Assembly: GCF_900102515.1 (NCBI RefSeq)
Contig: NZ_FMVS01000035.1
Location: 1 to 33,806 of the forward strand
Length of the DNA stretch: 33,806 nt
Direction: 5' to 3'
DNA from: Butyrivibrio sp. INlla14
GTDB lineage: Bacteria > Bacillota > Clostridia > Lachnospirales > Lachnospiraceae
Shown: positions 1-5,418 of the stretch, in pieces
Position numbering within the stretch: the first letter of the stretch is position 1
Layout: each line of letters opens with the position of its first letter
Made by a program: the position numbers and the translations under genes
Notes under the pieces: generated by a model
What the model saw: only the letters and a program-made list of their open reading frames with translations
What the model was told of the DNA's origin: nothing
Database searches by the model: none

Positions 1-2
1 GC

Positions 3-482
3 ATACAGAATGAGCCTGATCGGGAATGGAATAAGAAGATGTATAAACTTCTGCGGGAAATGGTTCATTACCGAAATGGCATTGATGAAACCACAGGATT
101 TGATGAAAAAACTGTCATGGCATTTGAAGAAAGATATGACAGCATCCTGGAAGAAGCCCGAGAAGAATACGAATACATTCCACCCAGTAAATACTATAGG
201 GAAGGCTATAACTTATACAGACACATGGCGAAGTATAAATCCAGCCATCTGCTATTTTTACATGATATAAGAGTTCCGCACAACAATAACATGGCGGAAC
301 GTCTTTTGCGTGCCTATAAACGCAAGCAACACCAAGTCATGAGTTTCCGCTCGGATGCGAGCATTGATTACCTTTGTCAGAGCATGAGCATGCTTCTGTC
401 ATTAAGACAGGATTCAGAATCCAGCGTATATGACAGCGTATCGAAGATCTTCGATAGACAAAAGGCCGGTAGATCGACTTGA
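3..482 (+). CDS. IS66-family transposase, C-terminal part (cut by window start)
   Basis: The reading frame is open from base 3, so this is the 3' end of a longer gene whose start lies outside the window. The translated end contains FLHDIRVPHNNNMAERLLR followed by RKQHQVMSFRS. This matches the C-terminal part of IS66-type DDE transposases, where the last catalytic Glu lies in the N-N-x-A-E-R-x-L-R block. The protein then ends with the usual short helical tail. No accessory tnpA/tnpB genes and no second end of the element are visible, so intactness cannot be judged. A strong hairpin overlaps the stop codon. Its presence marks this edge of the window as mobile or accessory DNA. Family assignment is confident; functional status is unknown. 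Confidence 0.85.
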   Translation: MQNEPDREWNKKMYKLLREMVHYRNGIDETTGFDEKTVMAFEERYDSILEEAREEYEYIPPSKYYREGYNLYRHMAKYKSSHLLFLHDIRVPHNNNMAERLLRAYKRKQHQVMSFRSDASIDYLCQSMSMLLSLRQDSESSVYDSVSKIFDRQKAGRST

Positions 483-508
483 TGAATCAAGTGTAGTCTA
501 CCGGTCTT
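464..508 (+). terminator. Hairpin at the 3' end of the transposase gene
   Basis: GGCCGGTAGATCGACTTG (464-481) pairs with CAAGTGTAGTCTACCGGTCTT (488-508) around a short loop, with minor mismatches. It overlaps the transposase stop codon. There is only a weak T-rich tail, so it may be a terminator or an element-end structure. Confidence 0.55.
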
Positions 509-588
509 CTCATCTCAAGCTAGGGTCTGAACTGTAACAGTAAATGAAATGATATTGAGGCTGTAATGTGATAATAGTTTGAAAATGT

Positions 589-633
589 ATCGCTGTAGAG
601 ATATAATAAAAGTGTCTCTACAGCGATATTTTT
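589..633 (+). terminator. Intrinsic terminator-like hairpin
   Basis: ATCGCTGTAGAGA (589-601) and TCTCTACAGCGAT (615-627) form a perfect 13-bp stem with a 13-nt loop, followed closely by five T residues (629-633). This is a good rho-independent terminator and isolates the downstream DUF3990 gene from transcription out of the transposase. A second imperfect hairpin (about 633-672, arms ATGATATGAGGAAATTT and AAATTCCTATATCAT) follows directly. Confidence 0.7.
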
Positions 634-691
634 ATGATATGAGGAAATTTCTCCGAAATTCCTATATCATAAAAAACGTTCCACTGTGGAT

Positions 692-782
692 GCGCACCTC
701 GCGGATATGAAGTTTATTGCTTCGCAATACCGCTCGGGCGCGAAAGAGTCGTTAGCGACACTTTGTTCTGTGCGAGGTTATT
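692..782 (+). promoter_or_regulatory. Structured 5' leader of the DUF3990 gene with sequestered ribosome site
   Basis: The leader folds as consecutive hairpins. TATTGC (715-720) pairs with GCAATA (724-729), extended by GCGG (701-704) with CCGC (730-733) and by an outer arm at 692-698 with 736-741. A second hairpin uses AAAG-A-GTCG and CGAC-A-CTTT (743-764). ACCTCGC (696-702) can instead pair with GCGAGGT (772-778), which contains the ribosome site GAGG (774-777) of the gene starting at 783. The two pairings share bases 696-702, so they exclude one another. The pairing is seen directly; a regulatory switch is an inference. It might also be a mobile palindromic repeat. Confidence 0.5.
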
Positions 783-1448
783 ATGGTTTTATATCACGGT
801 TCTGAGAATATTATATATAATCCTGTATATGGTGTTGGCAACGCAGGTAATGATTATGGGAAGGGCTTTTACTGCACTGAGGACAAGGAATTGTCCAAGG
901 AATGGGCATGTAAACGAAACGCTGACGGATTCTCTAATTGCTATGAACTTGAAACAGAAGGCCTATCTTTTTGTAATCTGAATGAGGATTACAATATTCT
1001 GAATTGGCTAGCTCTTTTGACCAAATACCGAGGCTATTGGCAGAGGAAGAGCATAGCGGAGGAAGCCAAGATTTTTTTGCAGGAAAAATATCTTGTGGAT
1101 ATCTCTGGATTTGACGTGATAAAAGGGTATCGCGCAGATGATTCCTATTTTTCATTTGTTCAGGATTTTATTATGGGAACTATCTCTCTACAGAAATTGA
1201 GCAGAGCAATGAGGCTTGGAGAGCTTAATGATCAGATTGTCCTTAAGAGCAAAAGAGCCTTCGACAGCATCAGATTTGTGAGTTACGAGAAAGCTGAGTG
1301 CAACCTGTATTTTAATAAAATGATAAGCAGAGATAAAAAGGCCAGAAGCCAGTATCAGGAGCTGAGGCCTTCGGCCAGATTGATGGATGAAATCTATATT
1401 CTCGACATAATGAGGGGAGGTGTGCCTGATGAAATGCTGCGCTTATGA
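783..1448 (+). CDS. DUF3990 protein, ADP-ribosyltransferase-like, probable toxin component
   Basis: This 221-residue protein starts LYHGS (residues 3-7), followed by NDYGKGFYCTEDKELSKEWA (23-42), DVIKGYRADDSYFSF (111-125) and LNDQIVLKSKRAFDSIRF (148-165). These blocks are the hallmarks of DUF3990. By pattern they resemble the H-Y-E/Q arrangement of PARP-like ADP-ribosyltransferases, with His5, Tyr30 and Gln151 as candidate NAD-binding or catalytic residues. No signal peptide or membrane segment is present. GAGG at 774-777 serves the ATG at 783. The next gene starts inside this one (20-bp overlap), as in toxin-antitoxin operons. DUF membership is confident; the toxin role and enzymatic activity are inferred from motifs and gene order. 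Confidence 0.75.
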   Translation: MVLYHGSENIIYNPVYGVGNAGNDYGKGFYCTEDKELSKEWACKRNADGFSNCYELETEGLSFCNLNEDYNILNWLALLTKYRGYWQRKSIAEEAKIFLQEKYLVDISGFDVIKGYRADDSYFSFVQDFIMGTISLQKLSRAMRLGELNDQIVLKSKRAFDSIRFVSYEKAECNLYFNKMISRDKKARSQYQELRPSARLMDEIYILDIMRGGVPDEMLRL

Positions 1449-2067
1449 TGAAATGTACTTGCCACTGGCACAACGTGTTATGGGAGATATGTTTGACTAT
1501 GCGGTCAATACTATTGGCCTAACGCTACGGGCGTTCTATGACATGTTTATGGTAAGTGGCATGAATAGCCAGTTTGAAATTGGAAATCCCACATATGTTG
1601 CTGGTAAAAATGGCTGCGAAGTAGCCAGGGAAGTTATCGAGAGAAGTTCAGACAGGCGCATAGAAATGGAAGATGTAATGTATCTTGATAAGTCCAGGGA
1701 GTATTGGATTGGATGGGCACTTGCGTATTACCAGTGGATTTCTGGAATGAGTTTCAAATCAATTGATGAGCATGTGCCTGTAGATATGCTGTATGGAATG
1801 TACGACACGCTTCACGAGGCTGATATTTCTTTATTTGTCGAAATCATGGATGAGAAGTGCAAGACCAGTGGAGAAGAGAGTGCTCTTAAGCGCCTTAGGA
1901 TGTATGCGGAATTATCCCAGAAAGCTCTGGCTGAAAAATCAGGAGTGCCACTTAGGCAGATACAGCTCTTTGAGCAGGGGCAGAGAGATATCCACAAGAC
2001 ACAAGGCGCGACCTTATACCAGCTTTCCAAGGCTCTTGGATGCTCTATGGAGACACTGATCAGATGA
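1429..2067 (+). CDS. HTH (XRE) protein, probable antitoxin/regulator partner of the DUF3990 protein
   Basis: This 212-residue protein starts at ATG 1429, which has an excellent site (GAGGGGAGG, 1412-1420). A GTG at 1420 in the same frame lies within that site and is not a good start. Residues about 8-70 form a helical domain that I cannot name. Residues 88-138 (SREYWIGWALAYYQW, then MYDTLHEADISLFVEIM) form a second conserved-looking block. Residues 152-212 are a Cro/C1-type helix-turn-helix (LSQKALAEKSGVPLRQIQLF). The gene overlaps the DUF3990 frame by 20 bases, so translation is likely coupled. The likely role is to neutralise the DUF3990 protein and repress the operon; this is inference from architecture. 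Confidence 0.7.
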   Translation: MKCCAYDEMYLPLAQRVMGDMFDYAVNTIGLTLRAFYDMFMVSGMNSQFEIGNPTYVAGKNGCEVAREVIERSSDRRIEMEDVMYLDKSREYWIGWALAYYQWISGMSFKSIDEHVPVDMLYGMYDTLHEADISLFVEIMDEKCKTSGEESALKRLRMYAELSQKALAEKSGVPLRQIQLFEQGQRDIHKTQGATLYQLSKALGCSMETLIR

Positions 2068-2268
2068 TTATTTATCAAAATTGTCATAAAAAAGTTTTAA
2101 TTGCAAGATTATTATGTAATACAGTCTGCAAAACCACCGTATTCCGTCAAATTCTTGCGATTTTCTTAAGATTTCCTTGCGATTTTATTAATGTTGTCAA
2201 AAAACTATTTACAGAATTATTATTTGCTGTTATTCTAACGCAAGTGGTTTTGAGATATTAAAATTTTA
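2068..2268. other. AT-rich intergenic stretch with short repeats
   Basis: No gene is supported. CTTGCGATTTT occurs twice in direct orientation (2154-2164 and 2176-2186). AAAACCAC (2130-2137) has its inverted copy GTGGTTTT at 2244-2251. CTTGCG and CGCAAG also recur inverted beside them. This could be the remnant of an element end, but nothing decisive is visible. Confidence 0.4.
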
Positions 2269-2574
2269 AAACTTCAGCTTTATTCTAAGCAACTAATTAT
2301 GCAGACAGCGTGTCTAATTCGCTGGAACTTCCTTGAACAAGAATTCTTGCATGATTAGTATCTTCAAACACTTGACCTATAGGGATTATCCTTAAGAGTC
2401 CTTGCACGTGCCATTGATGACGGCAGCGACATATGTAGCGGGAACTACTTTTGCGCGCTTGTCACGAGATGTGGCTTATCTGTGCCTTTCTTTAAGTGCG
2501 CTATTTTGGCAATAGACGCATGTCTTTGATCCCTATAGGTTGGTGGATTGTCTAAAAGATTAAGGAAATTGACA
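2269..2574 (+). repeat. Copy A of a ~305-bp foldable repeat preceding a toxin-antitoxin module
   Basis: This segment is repeated at 3270-3579. The first ~130 bases (2269-2400) are identical, and the rest is about 90% identical with a few small indels. It contains two foldable domains. CTAATTATGCA (2293-2303) pairs over 11 bp with TGCATGATTAG (2348-2358), with one G-U pair. CCTATAGGGAT (2376-2386) pairs perfectly with ATCCCTATAGG (2529-2539), enclosing further small hairpins such as GTAG-CGGGAA-CTAC. Similarity continues to the TTGACA at 2569-2574, the -35 box of the hicA promoter. No convincing protein is encoded. It may be a structured RNA, a transposase-free mobile element or a recombination site. 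Confidence 0.85.
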
Positions 2575-2597
2575 TACGTATTAATTACGTATACTAT
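2569..2597 (+). promoter_or_regulatory. hicAB promoter with palindromic operator
   Basis: TTGACA (2569-2574) lies 17 bp before TACTAT (2592-2597); TATACT at 2590-2595 is an alternative -10. ATACGTA (2574-2580) and TACGTAT (2586-2592) form a perfect 7-bp palindrome with 5 bases between, covering the spacer. That is where an RHH antitoxin such as HicB would block the promoter. Predicted transcript starts (about 2602-2604) fall just before the ATG at 2609, so the AAGGAG at 2599-2604 may be only partly transcribed. Confidence 0.6.
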
Positions 2598-2608
2598 TAA
2601 GGAGTAAT

Positions 2609-2800
2609 ATGGCAACTGTATCTGAGATAGTCAGAAAAATAAAAAGAAAAACAAATTGTTATATATTAAGACATGGTGCTGAGCATGATATCTGGATTAA
2701 TCCAGACAATGGAATAGAGTTTACTATACCAAGGCACCCTAGTAGAGAACTGGCAAGTGGAACTGCCAAAAGTATTCTTAGGGCAGCAGGACTTTTATAA
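2609..2800 (+). CDS. hicA: HicA-type mRNA interferase toxin
   Basis: This 63-residue basic protein has a double-stranded-RNA-binding-like fold signature. YILRHGAEHDIWINPD carries the conserved His (His26) used by HicA toxins to cleave mRNA, and EFTIPRHPSRELASGTAKSI followed by LRAAGL is the typical HicA C-terminus. Length matches the family (about 55-80 residues). The start at 2609 has AAGGAG four bases upstream. It is followed after 18 bases by hicB, the standard toxin-then-antitoxin order. A palindromic operator overlaps its promoter. Toxicity is expected from the family and is not visible directly. Confidence 0.92.
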   Translation: MATVSEIVRKIKRKTNCYILRHGAEHDIWINPDNGIEFTIPRHPSRELASGTAKSILRAAGLL

Positions 2801-2818
2801 AGACGAGGAGGAACAACA

Positions 2819-3217
2819 ATGGCAAAATATATATTTCCAGCAATTTTTACTCCAGAAGGAGAAAATGGTTTTTCAGTCCGATTTCCAGATGTGAATGGGT
2901 GTTTTTCTTCGGGAGATGATTTGGCGGATGCTTTAAAAATGGCTAATGATGCTTTGGCAATTATGCTAGTTCACTATGAAGATAATAAGCGCGAGATTCC
3001 TATGCCATCTAACATTTTATCGTTGAAAATGAAGAGGGGTGAGTTTTCATCTTTGATCAGCGTGGATACAGTAGCATATAGACATACTTTGAATAATATG
3101 GCTGTAAAAAAGACTTTATCTATTCCAGCATGGCTTAATGATGCCGCAACTGCTGCAGGAATCAACTTCTCTCAAACATTACAGGATGCTTTGAAGGAGC
3201 GATTGCGTTTGTACTAA
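2819..3217 (+). CDS. hicB: HicB-type antitoxin
   Basis: This 132-residue protein has two parts. Residues 1-60 (KYIFPAIFTPEGENGFSVRF, then PDVNGCFSSGDDLADAL) form the partly degraded RNase H-like fold of HicB, which covers the toxin. Residues 94-132 (VKKTLSIPAWLNDAATAAGI, then NFSQTLQDALKERL) form a ribbon-helix-helix DNA-binding segment. The start follows GAGGAGG with good spacing. It should bind HicA and the palindrome at 2574-2592 to autoregulate the operon. Copy B of the ~305-bp repeat begins about 50 bases after its stop. Length and domain order are typical, so the call is confident. Confidence 0.92.
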   Translation: MAKYIFPAIFTPEGENGFSVRFPDVNGCFSSGDDLADALKMANDALAIMLVHYEDNKREIPMPSNILSLKMKRGEFSSLISVDTVAYRHTLNNMAVKKTLSIPAWLNDAATAAGINFSQTLQDALKERLRLY

Positions 3218-3269
3218 TGTGTCAAAGATCTATTTGCAGAAAATAAATTTGCATTAAATACTTATTACT

Positions 3270-3579
3270 AAACTTCAGCTTTATTCTAAGCAACTAATTA
3301 TGCAGACAGCGTGTCTAATTCGCTGGAACTTCCTTGAACAAGAATTCTTGCATGATTAGTATCTTCAAACACTTGACCTATAGGGATTATCCTTAAGAGT
3401 CCATGCACGTGCCATTGATGACGGCAGCGAGTTAAGTAGCGGGAACTACTTTTTTGCGCACTTGTCATGAGATGTGGCTTATCTGTGCCTTTCTTAAAAT
3501 GCGCTATTTTCAGAACTAGACGCATGTCTTTGATCCCTATAGGTGGGTGGATTGTCTAAAATACTAGAGGAGATTGATA
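3270..3579 (+). repeat. Copy B of the ~305-bp foldable repeat, preceding the higBA-like module
   Basis: This is the direct repeat of 2269-2574. Equivalent pairings are kept: the 11-bp stem at 3294-3304/3349-3359 and the closing stem CCTATAGGGAT (3377-3387) with ATCCCTATAGG (3533-3543). The internal hairpin AAGTAG-CGGGAA-CTACTT is two pairs longer than in copy A. The copy ends at TTGATA (3574-3579), the -35 box of the next promoter, just as copy A ends at TTGACA. Copies A and B bracket hicAB as a direct-repeat cassette that homologous recombination could delete or amplify. Confidence 0.85.
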
Positions 3580-3602
3580 ATACATCAAAAATGATGTATT
3601 GT
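3574..3602 (+). promoter_or_regulatory. higBA-like promoter with palindromic operator
   Basis: TTGATA (3574-3579) and TATTGT (3597-3602) are separated by exactly 17 bp. AATACATCA (3579-3587) and TGATGTATT (3592-3600) form a perfect 9-bp inverted repeat around AAAA, filling the promoter. The antitoxin is the obvious candidate repressor. A start near 3609 would leave the ATG at 3611 almost without a leader; no Shine-Dalgarno sequence is seen there. Confidence 0.6.
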
Positions 3603-3610
3603 TTATATGG

Positions 3611-3937
3611 ATGGAAATATTTGATTATGTGACCTTGGGAGGGAAGAATCTGATAATCGACTATATTGATTCTTTACCCGCGTCTGAAAGACTAGAGTTA
3701 TATGATATACGAAATGAAATAAGAGAAAGTGGGCTAGATGCCTTTGAAAAACTCAATACACGTCAGCTTAGGGGGAAACTTTGGGAAATAAAGGCATCTC
3801 AAACAAGAATTATGTACATTGTAATCAGCACAAATGGCGTGGCTTTTTTGCATATATGTAAAAAGAAAAAAGGTAAGGCAGAGAAAAAGGAAATCGAAAA
3901 GGCTTTATCTAGAGCTAAACGTGAAGGGCTTATGTAA
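3611..3937 (+). CDS. RelE/HigB-like toxin (phage Gp49-like family)
   Basis: This 108-residue basic protein carries FEKLNTRQLRGKLWEIKA (45-62) followed by RIMYIVIS and FLHICKKKKGKAEKKEIEKA. This is the layout of Gp49-like/HigB toxins of the RelE superfamily, which cut mRNA on the ribosome. TTG at 3599 opens the same frame, but ATG 3611 gives the family-typical N-terminus MEIFDY. Neither start has a ribosome site, and the promoter geometry suggests near-leaderless translation. The downstream antitoxin gene begins 10 bases after the stop, and its ribosome site overlaps that stop codon, so translation is coupled. Toxin-first order fits higBA systems. Naming it HigB rather than another RelE relative is a choice. 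Confidence 0.85.
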   Translation: MEIFDYVTLGGKNLIIDYIDSLPASERLELYDIRNEIRESGLDAFEKLNTRQLRGKLWEIKASQTRIMYIVISTNGVAFLHICKKKKGKAEKKEIEKALSRAKREGLM

Positions 3938-3947
3938 GGTGATTGAT

Positions 3948-4238
3948 ATGTTGGTAAAGAGTAGTTATGAACAAGAGAAAAAAAAGGTAGAAGAGATTAT
4001 TGCAAGTGATGCGGAATTAAATAGGCAGCACGAATTATTTAAAGCGGAAATGGCATTTAAACAGGAAATGATCAATGCCCGAAAGGCGCAATCTCTCACT
4101 CAAAAGGACGTAAGCCGTTTGTCCGGGCTATCCCAGCAGGCAATCAGCAGAATAGAAAATGGAGCAAGTGGGACTATATGCACAGTGATAAGATATCTTG
4201 ACTCTATTGGGTATTCTTTATCAATTAAGAAAAACTAG
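3948..4238 (+). CDS. HTH antitoxin of the RelE/HigB-like module
   Basis: This 96-residue protein has a charged helical N-terminus (about 1-38) followed by an XRE helix-turn-helix (residues about 39-72: MINARKAQSLTQKDVSRLSG then LSQQAISRIENG). A short tail ends SIGYSLSIKKN. This fits HigA-type antitoxins. The ATG at 3948 is preceded by AAGGTG (3936-3941), which overlaps the toxin stop codon. It is expected to bind the toxin and the 9-bp palindrome at 3579-3600. An open frame extends upstream to 3834 but lies inside the toxin gene and lacks a site. Confidence is high for the role and moderate for the exact family name. Confidence 0.87.
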   Translation: MLVKSSYEQEKKKVEEIIASDAELNRQHELFKAEMAFKQEMINARKAQSLTQKDVSRLSGLSQQAISRIENGASGTICTVIRYLDSIGYSLSIKKN

Positions 4239-4304
4239 TGTGATAACTCCTTTATCTATAATTACATCAGTAGTATTCTAATTTATTTAGTATTTTTTAC
4301 TCAC

Positions 4305-4333
4305 TTGACATTCCCTGCGCAGAAGAGTTTAAT
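4305..4333 (+). promoter_or_regulatory. Promoter for the TPP riboswitch-thiT transcript
   Basis: TTGACA (4305-4310) and TTTAAT (4328-4333) are 17 bp apart and lie just before the TPP aptamer. A transcript start near 4340 fits. Confidence 0.65.
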
Positions 4334-4350
4334 GTAATAGAATAAAAAAA

Positions 4351-4436
4351 GCCGCTAGGGGAGCTATGCTGAGATTGAACGCTACAAGCGTCTAACCCTT
4401 ATTACCTGACACGGATAATGCCGGCGTAGGGAAGCT
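4351..4436 (+). promoter_or_regulatory. TPP (thiamine pyrophosphate) riboswitch aptamer
   Basis: The conserved THI-box blocks appear in order: GGGGAGC, then GCTGAGA (4368-4374), an AACGCTAC-AAGCGT arm, ACCCTT, ACCTGA (4404-4409), GGATAATGCC and GCGTAGGGA. This is the standard TPP aptamer, which turns off thiamine genes when TPP is abundant. The next gene is the thiamine transporter thiT, as expected. The spacer to the terminator is unusually long (about 150 bases). Confidence 0.96.
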
Positions 4437-4583
4437 ACATGTTCTGATAATTGTAAATTACTTGATTACAAGTTTTTCGCGTGATCACTGAGATGAATCT
4501 GAGAGTTTGGAATCACAATTTCAAAGTCGGAGAGATTTACGAAAGGTATATTTGCTCAGAACAACTTAAAGGGAATATAAGAT

Positions 4584-4621
4584 TCCTCCCTGGATGCGGA
4601 TAAATCTAGGGAGGATTTTTT
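4584..4621 (+). terminator. TPP riboswitch expression platform (terminator burying the thiT ribosome site)
   Basis: TCCTCCCT (4584-4591, preceded by AT) pairs with AGGGAGGA (4608-4615), followed by T6. The right arm is also the thiT Shine-Dalgarno sequence, seven bases before the ATG at 4623. When the hairpin forms it should both end transcription and hide the ribosome site. The antiterminator partner within 4437-4583 is not resolved by eye. Confidence 0.8.
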
Positions 4622-4622
4622 A

Positions 4623-5330
4623 ATGGGATTATTTTTAGAAAAAGTAGTTGAAGATGGAGATGTTTACTACAATATCACCAAGGGAGGATATGCACTTGTT
4701 GTAGTTCTTGCACTTATAGCTTTTGCAACTATCAGCTTTTTCAAAAACGCTGATGGAAAAGGCAAGATGAGCGTCAAGCAGATCACAGTGTCAGCTCTTT
4801 GCCTTGCTCTTGCATTTGTTCTTTCAAACATCAAGCTTTTCAAGCTTCCAATGGGCGGTTCACTGACAGTATTTAGCATGTTTTTTGTAACATATATTGG
4901 TTATCTGTATGGCCCAAGAGTCAGCTTGTCTGCAGCATTTGCCTATGGACTTCTTCAGATGATCGCAGATCCATATATCATTAGCGTTCCTCAGCTTCTG
5001 TGCGATTACATCCTTGCATTCGGCGCACTTGGTCTTGCTGGATTTTTCCACAATAGCAAGGCTGGAATGCTCAAGGGTTACTTTGCAGGAATTTTCGGAA
5101 GATATGTCTTCTCTGTTTTGTCAGGTGTGATCTTTTTTGCAGATTACGCTCCAGAGGGTTCATCAGCACTTGGTTATTCACTTACCTATAATGCTTCCTA
5201 CATCGGAGCAGAGGCCATTCTTACAATTGCAGTTATGGCAATTCCTGCAGTTCGCGTAGCTCTCCACAGAATCAAGGCAGAAGCTCTTGAAAAGAGTGTG
5301 AGAAAAGAACATCAGACTGCAAATGCCTGA
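4623..5330 (+). CDS. thiT: ThiT, thiamine-binding S component of an ECF transporter
   Basis: This 235-residue hydrophobic membrane protein carries the ThiT signatures LFKLPMGGSLTVFSM (72-86), AYGLLQMIADPYI (107-119), QLLCDYILAFGALGLAGFF (124-142) and SLTYNASYIGAEAI (186-199). It binds thiamine and works with a shared ECF energising module (EcfA/A'/T), which is not in this window. It is longer than the usual ~180-190 residues because of an extra N-terminal segment (1-50) with a membrane helix at 23-40 and a charged linker. The TPP riboswitch upstream confirms the substrate. It is monocistronic, ending at a strong bidirectional terminator. Confidence 0.93.
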   Translation: MGLFLEKVVEDGDVYYNITKGGYALVVVLALIAFATISFFKNADGKGKMSVKQITVSALCLALAFVLSNIKLFKLPMGGSLTVFSMFFVTYIGYLYGPRVSLSAAFAYGLLQMIADPYIISVPQLLCDYILAFGALGLAGFFHNSKAGMLKGYFAGIFGRYVFSVLSGVIFFADYAPEGSSALGYSLTYNASYIGAEAILTIAVMAIPAVRVALHRIKAEALEKSVRKEHQTANA

Positions 5331-5361
5331 TTTTTGAGAACAAATTCAATATTTGATGAAT

Positions 5362-5414
5362 AAAAAAGATTTGTTACCCTTTTTCACCAAATTTGGGGTA
5401 ACAAATCTTTTTTT
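5362..5414. terminator. Bidirectional terminator between thiT and hflX
   Basis: AAAAAAGATTTGTTACCC (5362-5379) pairs with GGGTAACAAATCTTTTTTT (5396-5414). A-tracts and T-tracts on the two sides let it terminate both convergent transcripts. It ends four bases before the hflX stop codon. The GTTACCC core recurs in the valS terminator. Confidence 0.9.
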
Positions 5415-5418
5415 CTAA

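Noticed and set aside
3298..3525. Minus-strand 75-codon open frame inside repeat copy B, with plausible-looking C-terminus
   Set aside because: In copy A the same frame hits a stop early and is shifted by indels, there is no ribosome site, and the conserved stems explain the sequence better. A protein remnant is not fully excluded.
2269..3579. Integron attC sites flanking toxin cassettes
   Set aside because: The repeats are much longer than attC sites, lie upstream of the genes at the promoter, and no integrase or R-box pattern was recognised.
4481..4535. Second TPP-like element (CTGAGA words) after the first aptamer
   Set aside because: The ACCTGA and GATAATGCC blocks are missing; only the short word recurs.
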